Source: Heterostelium album PN500
Lineage: Eukaryota; Evosea; Eumycetozoa; Acytosteliales; Acytosteliaceae
Assembly (NCBI RefSeq): GCF_000004825.1
Contig: NW_008805066.1
Location: 868,001 to 932,000 of the forward strand
Direction: 5' to 3'
DNA: 64,000 nucleotides
The position numbers and the translations under genes are program-made. Positions 46,984-57,012 of the stretch are shown here, piece after piece (the stretch's first letter is position 1; the number at the start of each line of letters is the position of its first letter). A model generated the notes under the pieces. That model saw nothing but the letters and a program-made list of their open reading frames with translations, searched no databases and had not been told where the DNA came from.

Positions 46984-48990
46984 TTAAATAGTCGTCGTTT
47001 GTAAAAATGATCTGGATGTTGTATTGGTTATCAATTTTATGTTTGAAATATTAAAATGAGATTCTTTCCATTGATTGTCTTTAAGTGAATAGAAATAGTT
47101 TTTATCATCTGTGAAAAGATAGATATTTCCATCCTGGTCGCAGTTGTAAACCATTGGTGTTACGATCAACACTTGATTTTCTCTTACTTCTATGGTTGCA
47201 CGTCCTTCAATTGTGGCAAGATTTGTGATCTTGTAGTCATAAATAGATTCTATTTTAATGAAATAGTCTTGATTTTCATCGCCATAATAAAGATAACCAG
47301 TTTTACCAGCAAAACAAGAGGTGATGAATGTCGGTTCTATTTTACTGATAATCGGATGGACTTCTTCAACATCTGTTATTAATTCATTGTATCTAGCAAG
47401 AAAGATCACTCTTAAAGAAGAATCGTAGTATATATTGAATGTATATGGTATTGAGTGATGATTATCAATCAATGCCACTGGGATGCTGTCTTTTGAATTA
47501 TTATGATAATGAAATAATTCAAACTCCTCCAATATGGTATTGAATCGAATGATTAATGTATTGTCCTCAAAATCTTCGTTGGATTTGCAATAGAGATACA
47601 AGTAGCATAGTTCGTCTGAGAAAAAACAAGGCTGACCAATGAATGTAGGATGAAATAATGGGTAAAACGAAGATAGTCTGAATTTGTTGTCAATGATCGA
47701 GTAGGCAATGAATATGTTATCTTCCTTTGGGAATACATAGATGGTTGAGTTTGATGATACAAAGAAAATTTGATCGGTATCCAGTTTGGTTCTAATTAAA
47801 TCTGTCAATTCTTTTGATTCATTCTCCATTAATTCCATTTGATTTCCTGATTTGTAATCCCATTTGTATAATGATACTATATTGTCATCATCCATAGTTA
47901 TAATATGTTTGATATTATTGGTTGTTTTGTCAGCATCAAGTTTGAGGTTGAGAGAATTTCGAATGAGATTTATGACTCCATTAAAATAACTCTGATGATT
48001 CTCATTCTTGTCGATTGAAATATTATTCTTGTAGACAATTTGATCGATATTATGTTGATTGAAATGATTGCGAATGATTCCTAATATTGAATTATAAATA
48101 TTATTATTACTTGTCTTGTTGTTATCATTATTCTTATGTCTCTTATTCTTGTTGGTTTCATTGTTATCTTTTAGATATTCAATGATTTCATTGTTGGTTT
48201 GTTTTTTGTTTTCAAGATTAAATATTGTATTACTATTATTATGAATGAATTGATCGAATGTTTTAGTTTGTCGAATTGATTCAATCAATGTTGGAAGTGA
48301 ATAATTGATTGTAATATCTGGTAGAATATCATATTCATTATTATTATTTGGTATATCATGATCATGATTATTGCTCTTTTCATCTGGTTTCAGAGTTGGA
48401 GTGATCGATTGAATGATATTGTGTAATGATTGTATTTCTTTGATGATTTGATCGAGTTGTTGTTTGGTTTGGTCGATTTCATCAATGATTGGTTGTTTTA
48501 ATTTACTCTCTTCTTTCATTAACATTTCATAATATTGTTTGAAATGATCACTGATTTGATTCTCGATTTCGCTAAGTTTTTGAATATGATTGACTGATTC
48601 TTTTGATTTATTCCATAAAATTTGTATTCTATTTTGAATAATATTATTATCATTCTGTTTATTGCTATTATTCTTATTATTACGATCATCTTTATTACTA
48701 ATCACTTCATTCATCTCTTTTTCATTAATATGATCACTGCCATCTTTGTTATTATTAATATTATTATCTTTATTAATTTCTTCTTCTTTTTCTTTATGAT
48801 TATGATTACTATTAATATGATCATAAGCAACAACTGAATAATCTACATTTAAAAGTGATTTTTTAATGTCATCTGTGTGAAATGCACAATGTCGATTATG
48901 ATATGCAATGTGACAACGATAACACATTACAACATTGCAATCTGAACATAAAACGTCCAGATCTTTATCATGTTCAACACATTCTTTCAT
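46984..48990 (-). CDS. B-box/coiled-coil/propeller-type protein, third subfamily (668 aa)
   Basis: A single uninterrupted exon. Residues 4-42 are a B-box (CVEHDKDLDVLCSDCNVVMC, then CHIAYHNRHCAFH). Residues 60-115 are Asn/Glu/Lys-rich, 115-200 form a coiled coil (with LKQPIIDEIDQTKQQLDQII), followed by another low-complexity part and, from about 345, a C-terminal repeat region with WDYKSGNQMELMENES, FVSSNSTIYVFPKEDNIFIA and DQDGNIYLFTDDKNYFYSL that resembles the propeller of the other copies but is only distantly related. It has no RING finger. Its 3' flank is dispersed repeat copy 1. It is the most diverged family member here and appears intact. Role unknown. Confidence 0.78.
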   Translation of the reverse strand: MKECVEHDKDLDVLCSDCNVVMCYRCHIAYHNRHCAFHTDDIKKSLLNVDYSVVAYDHINSNHNHKEKEEEINKDNNINNNKDGSDHINEKEMNEVISNKDDRNNKNNSNKQNDNNIIQNRIQILWNKSKESVNHIQKLSEIENQISDHFKQYYEMLMKEESKLKQPIIDEIDQTKQQLDQIIKEIQSLHNIIQSITPTLKPDEKSNNHDHDIPNNNNEYDILPDITINYSLPTLIESIRQTKTFDQFIHNNSNTIFNLENKKQTNNEIIEYLKDNNETNKNKRHKNNDNNKTSNNNIYNSILGIIRNHFNQHNIDQIVYKNNISIDKNENHQSYFNGVINLIRNSLNLKLDADKTTNNIKHIITMDDDNIVSLYKWDYKSGNQMELMENESKELTDLIRTKLDTDQIFFVSSNSTIYVFPKEDNIFIAYSIIDNKFRLSSFYPLFHPTFIGQPCFFSDELCYLYLYCKSNEDFEDNTLIIRFNTILEEFELFHYHNNSKDSIPVALIDNHHSIPYTFNIYYDSSLRVIFLARYNELITDVEEVHPIISKIEPTFITSCFAGKTGYLYYGDENQDYFIKIESIYDYKITNLATIEGRATIEVRENQVLIVTPMVYNCDQDGNIYLFTDDKNYFYSLKDNQWKESHFNISNIKLITNTTSRSFLQTTTI

Positions 48991-49249
48991 CGTTTAAATA
49001 TATATAAATATTAAATAAGTATAATTGCTGTAATAAAATAAAAAAAAAATTTTGAAACTCAAAACAAAAGATAAGACATGTCTTATGTCAAGGTCGAAAA
49101 AATCTTTTTTTGTTCCAATAATATCAAAAAATAAAAAAAAAACAATTTTTTTTAAAAGTTTTCGAAGTTCAATTTACAATTCATAGAGAAGTAAATGACG
49201 TACTTCAAATATGTAATCATATAAAGAACTAAAATCAAATAGTTCAAAG

Positions 49250-50221
49250 ATGCAATTCAGTAATGAATTTGTTTTCTCAAGTGGTCAATCATATGAAGCC
49301 GATGGTGAAGATAATCTGAAATCCTACCTTGAAGGGATGATCAAACCTCCCCACATCAACAACTACCACATCATCAGGTATATAGTAGTAATATCTTCAT
49401 CACAATACACTATTACCAATCAACCTAAATATCCTTCCGTACTATCTAACTAACATATTACCTTCTATCACTTCTTTTTCTACCGAAAAAAAAAAAAGAA
49501 AATTTGATGGTTTACACCATCCAAATATAAAACTTAGTAAATCAATTTTTACTACTCAAAACAAAATTGGCTCTTGCTTGTAACCATAAATCGAATAAAA
49601 TAAAAAAACCACTTTGATCACATTAATCCCACTAATTTTTAATTTTTACATTTTTTTTAAAATTAATGCGCATGTGAAAGTTGTTGGGAGCCAGTTTTGT
49701 TTTTTAAAAAAAAAAAATTTGCATTTACATTCTTAATATTTCGAGGTTGAAAGTGAGTTTACCAATGAAAAATAAAGTGCGAAGGTGACACCACCCATTC
49801 CCTCACTACCGGATCTTCAAACAAAAAAGAAGTCCAAGAAGACCGACAAGAAGTCCAAGAAGACTGACAAGAAGTCTATCGATAGCGATGAAGACAAAGA
49901 CAATCATCCGAAACCCGAAAGAAATCAAGTAAGTAGTAAACTTTTGGTTATTTTTCAAATTAAAACAGTTCATTAATACTAATATAAACACTTTCATTCT
50001 TTATAGAGAATAATAAAATAGGTAGATGGGAGTGTTTACATTGTGGACAAACAATTTCAAACGATTTACTGAAGTTATATTATTACAAAGTTCTCCAATG
50101 CAATCACTGTTTATTGGTACACATCCCTTTTAAAGATCGAAAAGCTGCCAAAGAATCTGTTGATAAAACTAGAGTAGGTAAGTATAGTATTAATAAAAAT
50201 ATAAAAAAACTAGTAGTATAG
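49250..50221 (+). CDS. Small GATA-like zinc-finger protein (three exons)
   Basis: A phase-consistent model is 49250-49377, 49778-49932 and 50007-50221, giving 165 residues. The N terminus is MQFSNEFVFSSGQSYEADGE; the middle is Lys-rich with tandem KKSKKTD; the C terminus carries GRWECLHCGQTISND and LQCNHCLLVH, i.e. C-x2-C-x20-C-x2-C after a Trp, the spacing of GATA-type fingers, followed by basic residues. GATA fingers bind DNA, so a transcription-factor relic is possible. The second donor (A|GTAGTA) is chosen only because it keeps the frame; the stronger GTAAGT four bases earlier runs into a stop. The first intron, 400 bases, is unusually long and contains the dispersed repeat at 49564-49640. 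The last codons lie in a foldback. The gene may be decayed. Confidence 0.42.
49564..49640 (-). repeat. Dispersed repeat, minus-strand copy inside an intron
   Basis: This is the reverse complement of 41026-41088 (ATAAATCGAATAAAATAAAA, then ACATTAATCCCACTAATTTT). It sits in the long first intron of the GATA-like gene, 8.5 kb from its partner and in opposite orientation. Confidence 0.6.
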
Positions 50222-50259
50222 TATACTTACCGACTCTAGTTTTATCAACAGATTCTTTG
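50149..50259. repeat. 41-bp inverted repeat with 29-bp loop
   Basis: The left arm (50149-50189, CAAAGAATCTGTTGATAAAA onwards) and right arm (50219-50259) are reverse complements with only two mismatches in 41 positions. The left arm contains the end of the GATA-like coding part and a GTAAGT donor; the right arm is an inverted copy of the same sequence. The RNA would form a strong hairpin. The arrangement looks like a local template-switch duplication. Confidence 0.85.
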
Positions 50260-50543
50260 TCGGTAGGTAGGTTTTAACTTTTTAATATCAATAGTTTTTT
50301 TAATATTTTTATTAATTATTTTTTTTAAAATTTGTTTGTACTTCACACAAACGTATATAAGCTCTCCTCAACAACAACAACAACAACAACTCTCTACCAT
50401 TCACATTTTTCTAACTTCAACAACAAGTAACAATTCTTTGTTCTTTCAATTACATATTATCTCTTTATTCATTTCTTCAACATTTCTATTTCTCATTATT
50501 CTATTATTCAGCACATCAATCTATATTTCTTTAGTGTGAAACC
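50222..50543. other. Spacer upstream of the CRN-like gene
   Basis: This contains the right arm of the foldback, a T-rich stretch, a run of CAA repeats (50369-50390) and C/T-rich leader DNA that resembles the introns of the following gene. No separate gene is supported. Confidence 0.45.
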
Positions 50544-51845
50544 ATGTCTGGCAATGAAGCATCTTCCTCTACCACTACTTCAACCAATGATTCAAAGCCT
50601 TTTGACCAAGTTAATGGTAATATCAGCATGAACATCATTATAATGCATTTGCATACAATGACTAACCTATTATTTACTTTCTTCTCCCTCTCCTTGTTCA
50701 CAACTCTCACACCGCTCATTACTCTACCAATCATATGACTTCAATCGTTTCCTACAACCTATTCATATACACTCACTCTTCTTCTCATCATACTTCATAC
50801 ACAACAGCTCCTCAAACATCAACACCAGAAGGTATGTACATCTACACAAACCAACAACCTTAATGATACTGACAAACTTATTCCACTTCTTAATTGTCAA
50901 TACAGTTGCTTCAGAGCTCGAGTTTTGGAGGACGTTGCACAGTGCCTCGATTGATCCCGCAGTCAATATCCTTTCCCTCCCAGTGGGCGTGTACTTCATG
51001 GGGAATAGTGTCAAGAGATCATCAATCTACGTGAGAGATTGCTATGTTGAGCTGAAAGATCAAATCTATGCAGAATTTGATCAATATGAAGTTAATTCAA
51101 CTTCAACCCCAACCACAGACTCTATGAATGGATTCGTTATCACTGGCAATCCAGGAACTGGTAAGTCCTGTTTCCTCTTCTACATTATGTATCTCATCGC
51201 ACGGGTCAAGGGAACTATGGTTGTTCACTCGATTCACGCCAAGAATGCCGATTCATACTATCTCTACACTTACGTTGGTGGCATTCCAGTTGTCAGACGT
51301 GGACCCAAGAGTGATTTTATCACTCTCCTTAGTCTCAGATCAACTTTCTTTTTGGTAGACAGCAAAGAGGAGACAAATGTCGCAGCTAAAACGATCATTG
51401 TTTCATCGCCTGATCCGAGGATCAACAAACATTTTCTGAATAACGTTGGCACGACCCGCTGGTATATGCCACCTTGGTGCAAATCCGAACTTGATCACGT
51501 AAGACCAATTTTATACCCAAATGTCACACAGGTAAGTATCTACTCCCTAACTTTGACAACTTTCCTGCGATCGATAGTTTGATCAAACCCAACCAGCTGT
51601 TTCAGGTCACCACCTCGAATGAGCATCCACCAGTGATGAACAAACTGTCCGATATCATCGATCAACTCGGAACGGGAGTGGCACAAGTAGACTTGTATTT
51701 CGTCCTTCCTAAAGATCGGTACGACACATTCAGAGAACAGAATTATCTCACCGAGAAGATGAAGAAAGCTTCCAAGATATCCAAGCAAGTGAAGAAAGTC
51801 ACCCAGTATGCATTGTTGATTGAGTTGCCAGCACCATTGCCCTAG
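50544..51845 (+). CDS. Crinkler/RHS-type P-loop NTPase
   Basis: Four exons (50544-50616, 50808-50831, 50906-51531, 51606-51845) join in phase to 320 residues; exon 2 is only 24 bases. After a Ser/Thr-rich start, about residue 33 begins ELEFWRTLHSASIDPAVNIL, then the Walker A loop FVITGNPGTGKSCFLFYIMY and a strand ending LRSTFFLVDS in the Walker B position. KTIIVSSPDPRINKHF with RWYMPPWCKSELDHVRPILY follows. The SSP element followed by Y-M-P-x-W-x-x-x-E-L is the hallmark of the CRN/RHS NTPase group seen in oomycetes, chytrids, trypanosomes and some amoebae, often N-terminal to a nuclease. No nuclease domain is visible here. The gene looks whole and sits amid repeats. Assignment is from motif order. 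Confidence 0.7.
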
Positions 51846-51895
51846 TTCGTCAGTTGATCCTCCTCGCAGCTCCCACTCAGCTAAATAACTCACTT

Positions 51896-52113
51896 CTCGC
51901 AGCTCATTTTACAACAACCTGTCAAACAACAATAAATTTTCTATCCAACCAGGATCACTTTATAAAATTCCAACTGTTTAGTTGTACACCTAATTCAGAG
52001 AATGTCTCTCGCAGCCCTTCCTATAACAACCAATCAGACAACAATAAACATACTATCCAATTAGTATCATTTTTATCACTATATTATCCAAATTGAAAGA
52101 CTTCCAACCGTTT
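51896..52113 (+). repeat. Pair of ~100-bp direct repeats downstream of the CRN-like gene
   Basis: Two tandem imperfect copies begin with CTCGCAGC (51896 and about 52008), share ACAACAATAAA and TATCCAA and end CCAACTGTTTA or CCAACCGTTTA. A third CTCGCAGCTCCC lies at about 51863. They follow the stop codon of the CRN-like gene and may be part of its 3' untranslated region. Confidence 0.6.
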
Positions 52114-52379
52114 ATTACATATTCTTCTCGTATAAATTGGAGAAGAATATATTGATACAACCAATAAATTATCATTCCAAGATACCTACCTTGCCAATCT
52201 TTCATTTATTATATATAATCAGAATGGTCTTTAAGAGTGATGTTCTTTCTAGGAAAACAGGTAACTTAGAGGTGAGAAGTTTGCAGGTGTTCCAGTGTTT
52301 GTTGAAGTTGTCGATTTGTTTGATATTCTGTTGGTATTTGAGTTGTTGATGGTTGTGTTGATCTCATAGTTCTTCTCCT

Positions 52380-54010
52380 TAGTTATTCTTCAAGCAATCA
52401 TCTTTTGTTGTAATTGTTAGTTATTGTTTCTGATAATGCTGATTGAATATCTTATTTCTCTAATAGATTGGAACCGATTATACTAGCACTAACACAGATA
52501 GAGAGATTGTATCGCTTTGTTTGTTCGGTCGAAGGATATATATCGAACCAGCGCCGTCGAAGAACTAGTCTTTGCTTAGGTGTAACGTTTTTTTTTGGAA
52601 TAACTAAAAGTTAGGTAATATCTGTGGTGATGCAAACTTGCGGTATATATGACTATACTTATTTATTTATTATAATGTTTATTTTACAACGTTCTACCTC
52701 TTTACTTCTTCTACCAGCAATAATCTCTTTGTTTTATTGTTGTTTTTGCTGATACTGCTGATTAATGTCTTTGTTTTCTCTAAATAGACGTGATTATTTG
52801 TTGTACTTTCTATTTCCTAGTCTTGATATCTAGACTACTCGATCGATCTTCCTTTCTCAACTGTTACTGAGCTGTTGTACATTGATTTCCTCGATAGGTG
52901 TCAAGCTGTACATGATCAAAGCTGATGTAACTCTTTTAAAACCGGTCACCACGAGCACTGATGTAGAGATGTTATGATTAAATTCTAAGCACATATATTT
53001 ACTACCAATCAAACACCTGTTAGTTAATCACTTTTGTGTGTTCTACAATTATCTATGATACAATAGAATATCTCTCAAACTATGATAAATATTGTCATTG
53101 TTATACTTGTCGAGCGATCGATCTTCTTTTAATAGTTTCTCTTGTTGGTTTCAAGTTTGGTTGGTTGGTGGATCTTTTGTTGATTATTGTTGCTTGGTGA
53201 TGTTTGTTTTCTCGAAATAGACGTGTTTCTCATGATGTACTTTCCATTTTTAATCTTTATATGAGTATAGAACGAAGAAAAATGAGTAAGAAAACTTGAA
53301 GAGTGAGTTGTATCAATAGAATAAACAATTACAGTATCTAACTAACTAACTGATTGAATTTATCTTTTAATAATGGTTCGATTTCTGTCTTAGAAATGAT
53401 CCAATCTCGCAATCTACGTTCTTTTACCAGATCCATTCTTGTCGTACAAACCGATCAAAAGATCTACTAGTAGATCTCTTGCTTGACAATCGTCAATACT
53501 GAAAGATGGTAATGATTCGAACTATTGACTTCACCAAAGTTTCTTTCGATTTCTCTGATATCTATGATCTAAATCAAGCATCTTTTATCCAACTATAGTT
53601 GTTTGTGTCATTCTATTGTAATCTTGATCTCTTTTTAATGGTAAGAACTATCATTCCTATTTGATTGGTCCATGTCATCCGTATCATATATGATAGCATT
53701 TTGGTTAGCAATGTTGAAATCACATTATCTCTAACAATACTAACTTACAAGTCTAGAACTGCTTTAAAATAAACTTTTTTAAACCTGCTAGTTGTTCAAA
53801 AGAGTCAGTTAAAGTACTAAAAGACCGTTCATAGATCTAGATCTGTGTTATTCATTTTTAGGTTGTTGTTTAGTAAAAATGAAATTACACAGGTCATTGA
53901 ATGAAAGATCTTATAATAAACACTCAGAGACATATCGAATTATATAAAAACTAACAAACAATAATAAGAATACAATAAACAAAATGAATCTATAGATGTA
54001 TCTATATTAA
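52380..54010. repeat. Dispersed non-coding repeat, copy 2, internally duplicated
   Basis: This 1.6-kb block parallels 45561-46900. In addition, its own first half repeats in the second: for example TTTGTTTTCTCTAAATAGACGTG at 52771 matches TTTGTTTTCTCGAAATAGACGTG at 53204, and CGATCGATCTTC occurs at 52840 and 53115. It has no coding frames of note; a 41-codon frame at 52224-52349 just before it (VFKSDVLSRKTGNLEVRSL) may be a relic. It ends at the 3' end of B-box-family copy F. Confidence 0.6.
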
Positions 54011-54076
54011 AACTATTTTTCTAAATTTATATCTATATATTTATAGAGGAAGATAATAGAAATATAATTTTTTTTT

Positions 54077-55910
54077 TTATTGAGAATTTATTTCGAAAAT
54101 AGCACCACTCATCCTACAATAATCATCGTTTGTAAAAATGATCTCCCATTGATCATTCTCGATTGAATATCTTTGATTTTCTTTGTTATATTGATTTCCA
54201 CGAAGAACATAAATATATGATTGTTCATCTGAAAACTTGTGATACAACAAAGAATTAGGAAATTGATGATTAGATTTCAGATCGACCATTTTCAAGGTGT
54301 CGACATTGAAACGATGAAAAGTTTTGTTATTTGTGTAGAAATAGACATTTCCATTGCCATCGGTGCATGCACAATAATATTCCATCTCACTAGGCATATC
54401 GATGTCTTCTATCTCGTCTTTGGTTGGATCATAAATTGACATATAGTTATCTGATTCCGAAAAAGTATAGAGTTTACTTTTGTACCAGAATGAGAGGATG
54501 GATGGGATAAAAACACCTTCATCATAATCTTCCCAATGAAGATTGTTTGTTAAATAACCAATGAAGAAATTTTGGAACATGAGAGTATGAATGTTGAATC
54601 CAATAATATATTTGTTGACACACATTAAATAGATATGATCTTTACCATCATAGGATAGAGTGATATTCGAAATATCATGATCGTAATCCATTTCACTGAT
54701 TTTCATTTGTTTTGTGGTAATCGAGTATGTGAAATATATTCTCTTCTCGATATTGAATGAATAGATGGTATCGCCAACTTGAATAACTGGTGAATCTTGA
54801 AAATCGAAATGAGAGTGTTTAATTTTATGGATTACACTTGGTTCTGTTGAGTTGTTGGTGATGTCAAACAGTGTTGCTCCATTATCAGAATGTGTTGAAA
54901 AGATATAGGTGTGTTTGGTGTTGTTTATTTTGTTATTAAAAATGAGTTGTGGTTGTTCAAATGGTAAAGTGTGAAGATCTATTGAAGATTTAAAGAATTT
55001 ATATAAATCATTTTCTAATTTATCTTTTGAAAGTGATTTAAAATAATAATCACTGATTGATTGTTGTTTGAAATTGATTATTGATTTCGTTGAGTTGTTA
55101 ATGTTGTTATTTATCTTATAAATTGAATCTAATAACATTGAATCTGTATCATTATTATATTGTTGTGAGAGAATATCTTTGAGATCGTAATGATTATCAT
55201 GATTGATATCTAAAGTGTATTGATTGAATATTGTGTCTGAATTCGATTGAATGAATGATATTAATGTTGAACATTGATTGATTGATTCAATGATTGATCT
55301 TGTTGAATATCTTGTTGTTGTATCTTCTTGATTACTTGGTGGATCTGTACTTTTAATATGATTATTATTAATATTCTGTATTCTATTATTTATTTTGAAG
55401 ATATTTGATATTTGTTTCAATTCATTGATATTTGATTCGATTTGATTGATAATTATTTGTTTATCATTGATTATCTCTTTTGTTAATGATCTTTCTTTTT
55501 CAATGAGGTAGTCATGCAACTCTTTAAAGAATCGTGAAATATCATTCTCTGTTTTTGATAATTTCTGATAGTGTGTTGATGATGATTTGATTGTTGTCCA
55601 TATATCTTTGATTCTATTGTTAATGAAACTATTATTATTATCTATTTTTTGTTTTTTTAAAAAGAGTTTGTTGTTGATAGTTATTATTATTATTATTATC
55701 GAATCCTAAATTAGTACTATATGATAAATATTCAGATATTATATGATTGTTTATGGTTGTTTTGATATCATCGATATGTTCACAACAATTATAATGATCA
55801 TTAGTTTTATTATGAATCGATATACATCTTGAACATAACAACAGATTACATTTAAAACATATATTCTCGAATGATCTTTGATGTTCTGAACATTTAAAAT
55901 CTAAATTCAT
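54077..55910 (-). CDS. B-box/coiled-coil/propeller protein, copy F (second subfamily, one frame break)
   Basis: The N-terminal B-box is CSEHQRSFENICFKCNLLLC with CSRC and HNKTNDHYNCCEH. After a short Asn/Gln-rich linker the frame shifts within a poly-A tract near 55655 and resumes as FINNRIKDIWTTIKS, running into the coiled coil (YLIEKERSLTKEIIND) and a C-terminal propeller of about 290 residues (VGDTIYSFNIEKRIYFTYS, LSYDGKDHIYLMCVNKYII, CACTDGNGNVYFYTNN). A change within a homopolymer may well be a sequencing error, so the gene is listed as coding. It is the full-length relative of truncated copy D. Total length would be about 600 residues, as for the first subfamily, but the two subfamilies share little sequence outside the B-box and blade motifs. 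Confidence 0.77.
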
Positions 55911-56329
55911 ATCTTTTAAATAATAAATATAAATAGATAGATATATAAAATAGAAAAAGCGTATAGAGTAAAAACGCTTGACTCGTTTTGAAAAAAAAAA
56001 TTAAAAATTAAATTAAATAAAATTAAAATTTGTTAGCATAATTTATTAAAGTAAAAAGGAAGTTCAGTAGTTATGAATTTGTAAAGAAATTCGATTAAAG
56101 ATCAGTCGATTCATGTGGACTACAAAATCTATCTTATCTAATAAAATCTGAATTATTACATAATCAAAGATAGAACCATTAGCAATTTAACTATTTTACC
56201 AATAGAGAGAGCTAATATTAGCAAAAGAATGAGGTTATTTGATTTATTAATAATTAACTTTACTATATTATCAAATGCTGAATAAATAGTTAATATCATT
56301 TATTATTTAAAATCAAACTTTTTGGTATT
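55911..56329. other. A+T-rich upstream DNA of copy F
   Basis: No gene or repeat is recognised in this stretch. Confidence 0.45.
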
Positions 56330-56800
56330 CAATGATTTATCTAGTTGTGGTTGAACTAAATCGTTTTCATCTTCGTCTTCTTATTCTTCTTCCCAATTAA
56401 TCTTTTTTCTTGTTGTTGTTGCCGTCCAGATAAATTTGATTCTTAACCCATCCTCCTATGAATGGACACGAATACTTTTAGCAATTTGTCTCTACTGTTG
56501 CAACACGCGTATCCTACTTGTCACAAGAAGAGCACAATTGCGTAATTGGTATGACCAAAATGCAATAGTCGAACACCATACATAATGGTTTATCTTGACT
56601 AACTTTGTTTTTCTCTATTCTTATACTACAAAGTGGTTTCAATATATTGGTTTAATAATTGATTCAATGATTCTCTATTCTTTGGTATTTGATCCAACAA
56701 TCGATGAATCAATTGTTTTGAATATCTGCATTCTGAAATCTTAATTTCACCATTTGATTTAAATAGATCATGATTATTTCGATCATCTTGATGACTGATC
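56330..56800 (-). pseudogene. Degenerate coding remnants beside an assembly gap
   Basis: Read on the minus strand, about 56640-56800 gives EIKISECRYSKQLIHRLLDQ and then a short open stretch, and 56330-56420 gives an acidic piece (EDENDLVQPQLDKSLNTKKF) with a stop inside its Glu run. These look like remains of one or two genes of dictyostelid multigene families, but no family can be named and start and end are not defined. Confidence 0.3.
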
Positions 56801-56911
56801 AATTTAAATATTCAAAAATACAGAGTTAATATCTGATTGATAATAATATTTTAAAAGTATGATTATTCGAGTATTTACCAACATAATAATTTGAGAATTG
56901 TTGATCCAATT

Positions 56912-57011
56912 NNNNNNNNNNNNNNNNNNNNNNNNNNNNNNNNNNNNNNNNNNNNNNNNNNNNNNNNNNNNNNNNNNNNNNNNNNNNNNNNNNNNNNNNN
57001 NNNNNNNNNNN
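56912..57011. other. Assembly gap (100 N)
   Basis: Exactly 100 unknown bases, the conventional length for a gap of unknown size. It removes the 5' part of the propeller gene that follows. Confidence 0.98.
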
Positions 57012-57012
57012 A

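Noticed and set aside
48622-48837. 71-codon Ile-rich plus-strand frame
   Set aside because: Antisense of the Asn/Glu-rich linker of the 668-residue B-box gene.
50863-50905. Start of the CRN-like protein at an upstream Met (MILTNLFHFLIV)
   Set aside because: This stretch lies in an intron ending at AG 50905; a phase-consistent model starts at ATG 50544 and uses a 24-base exon.
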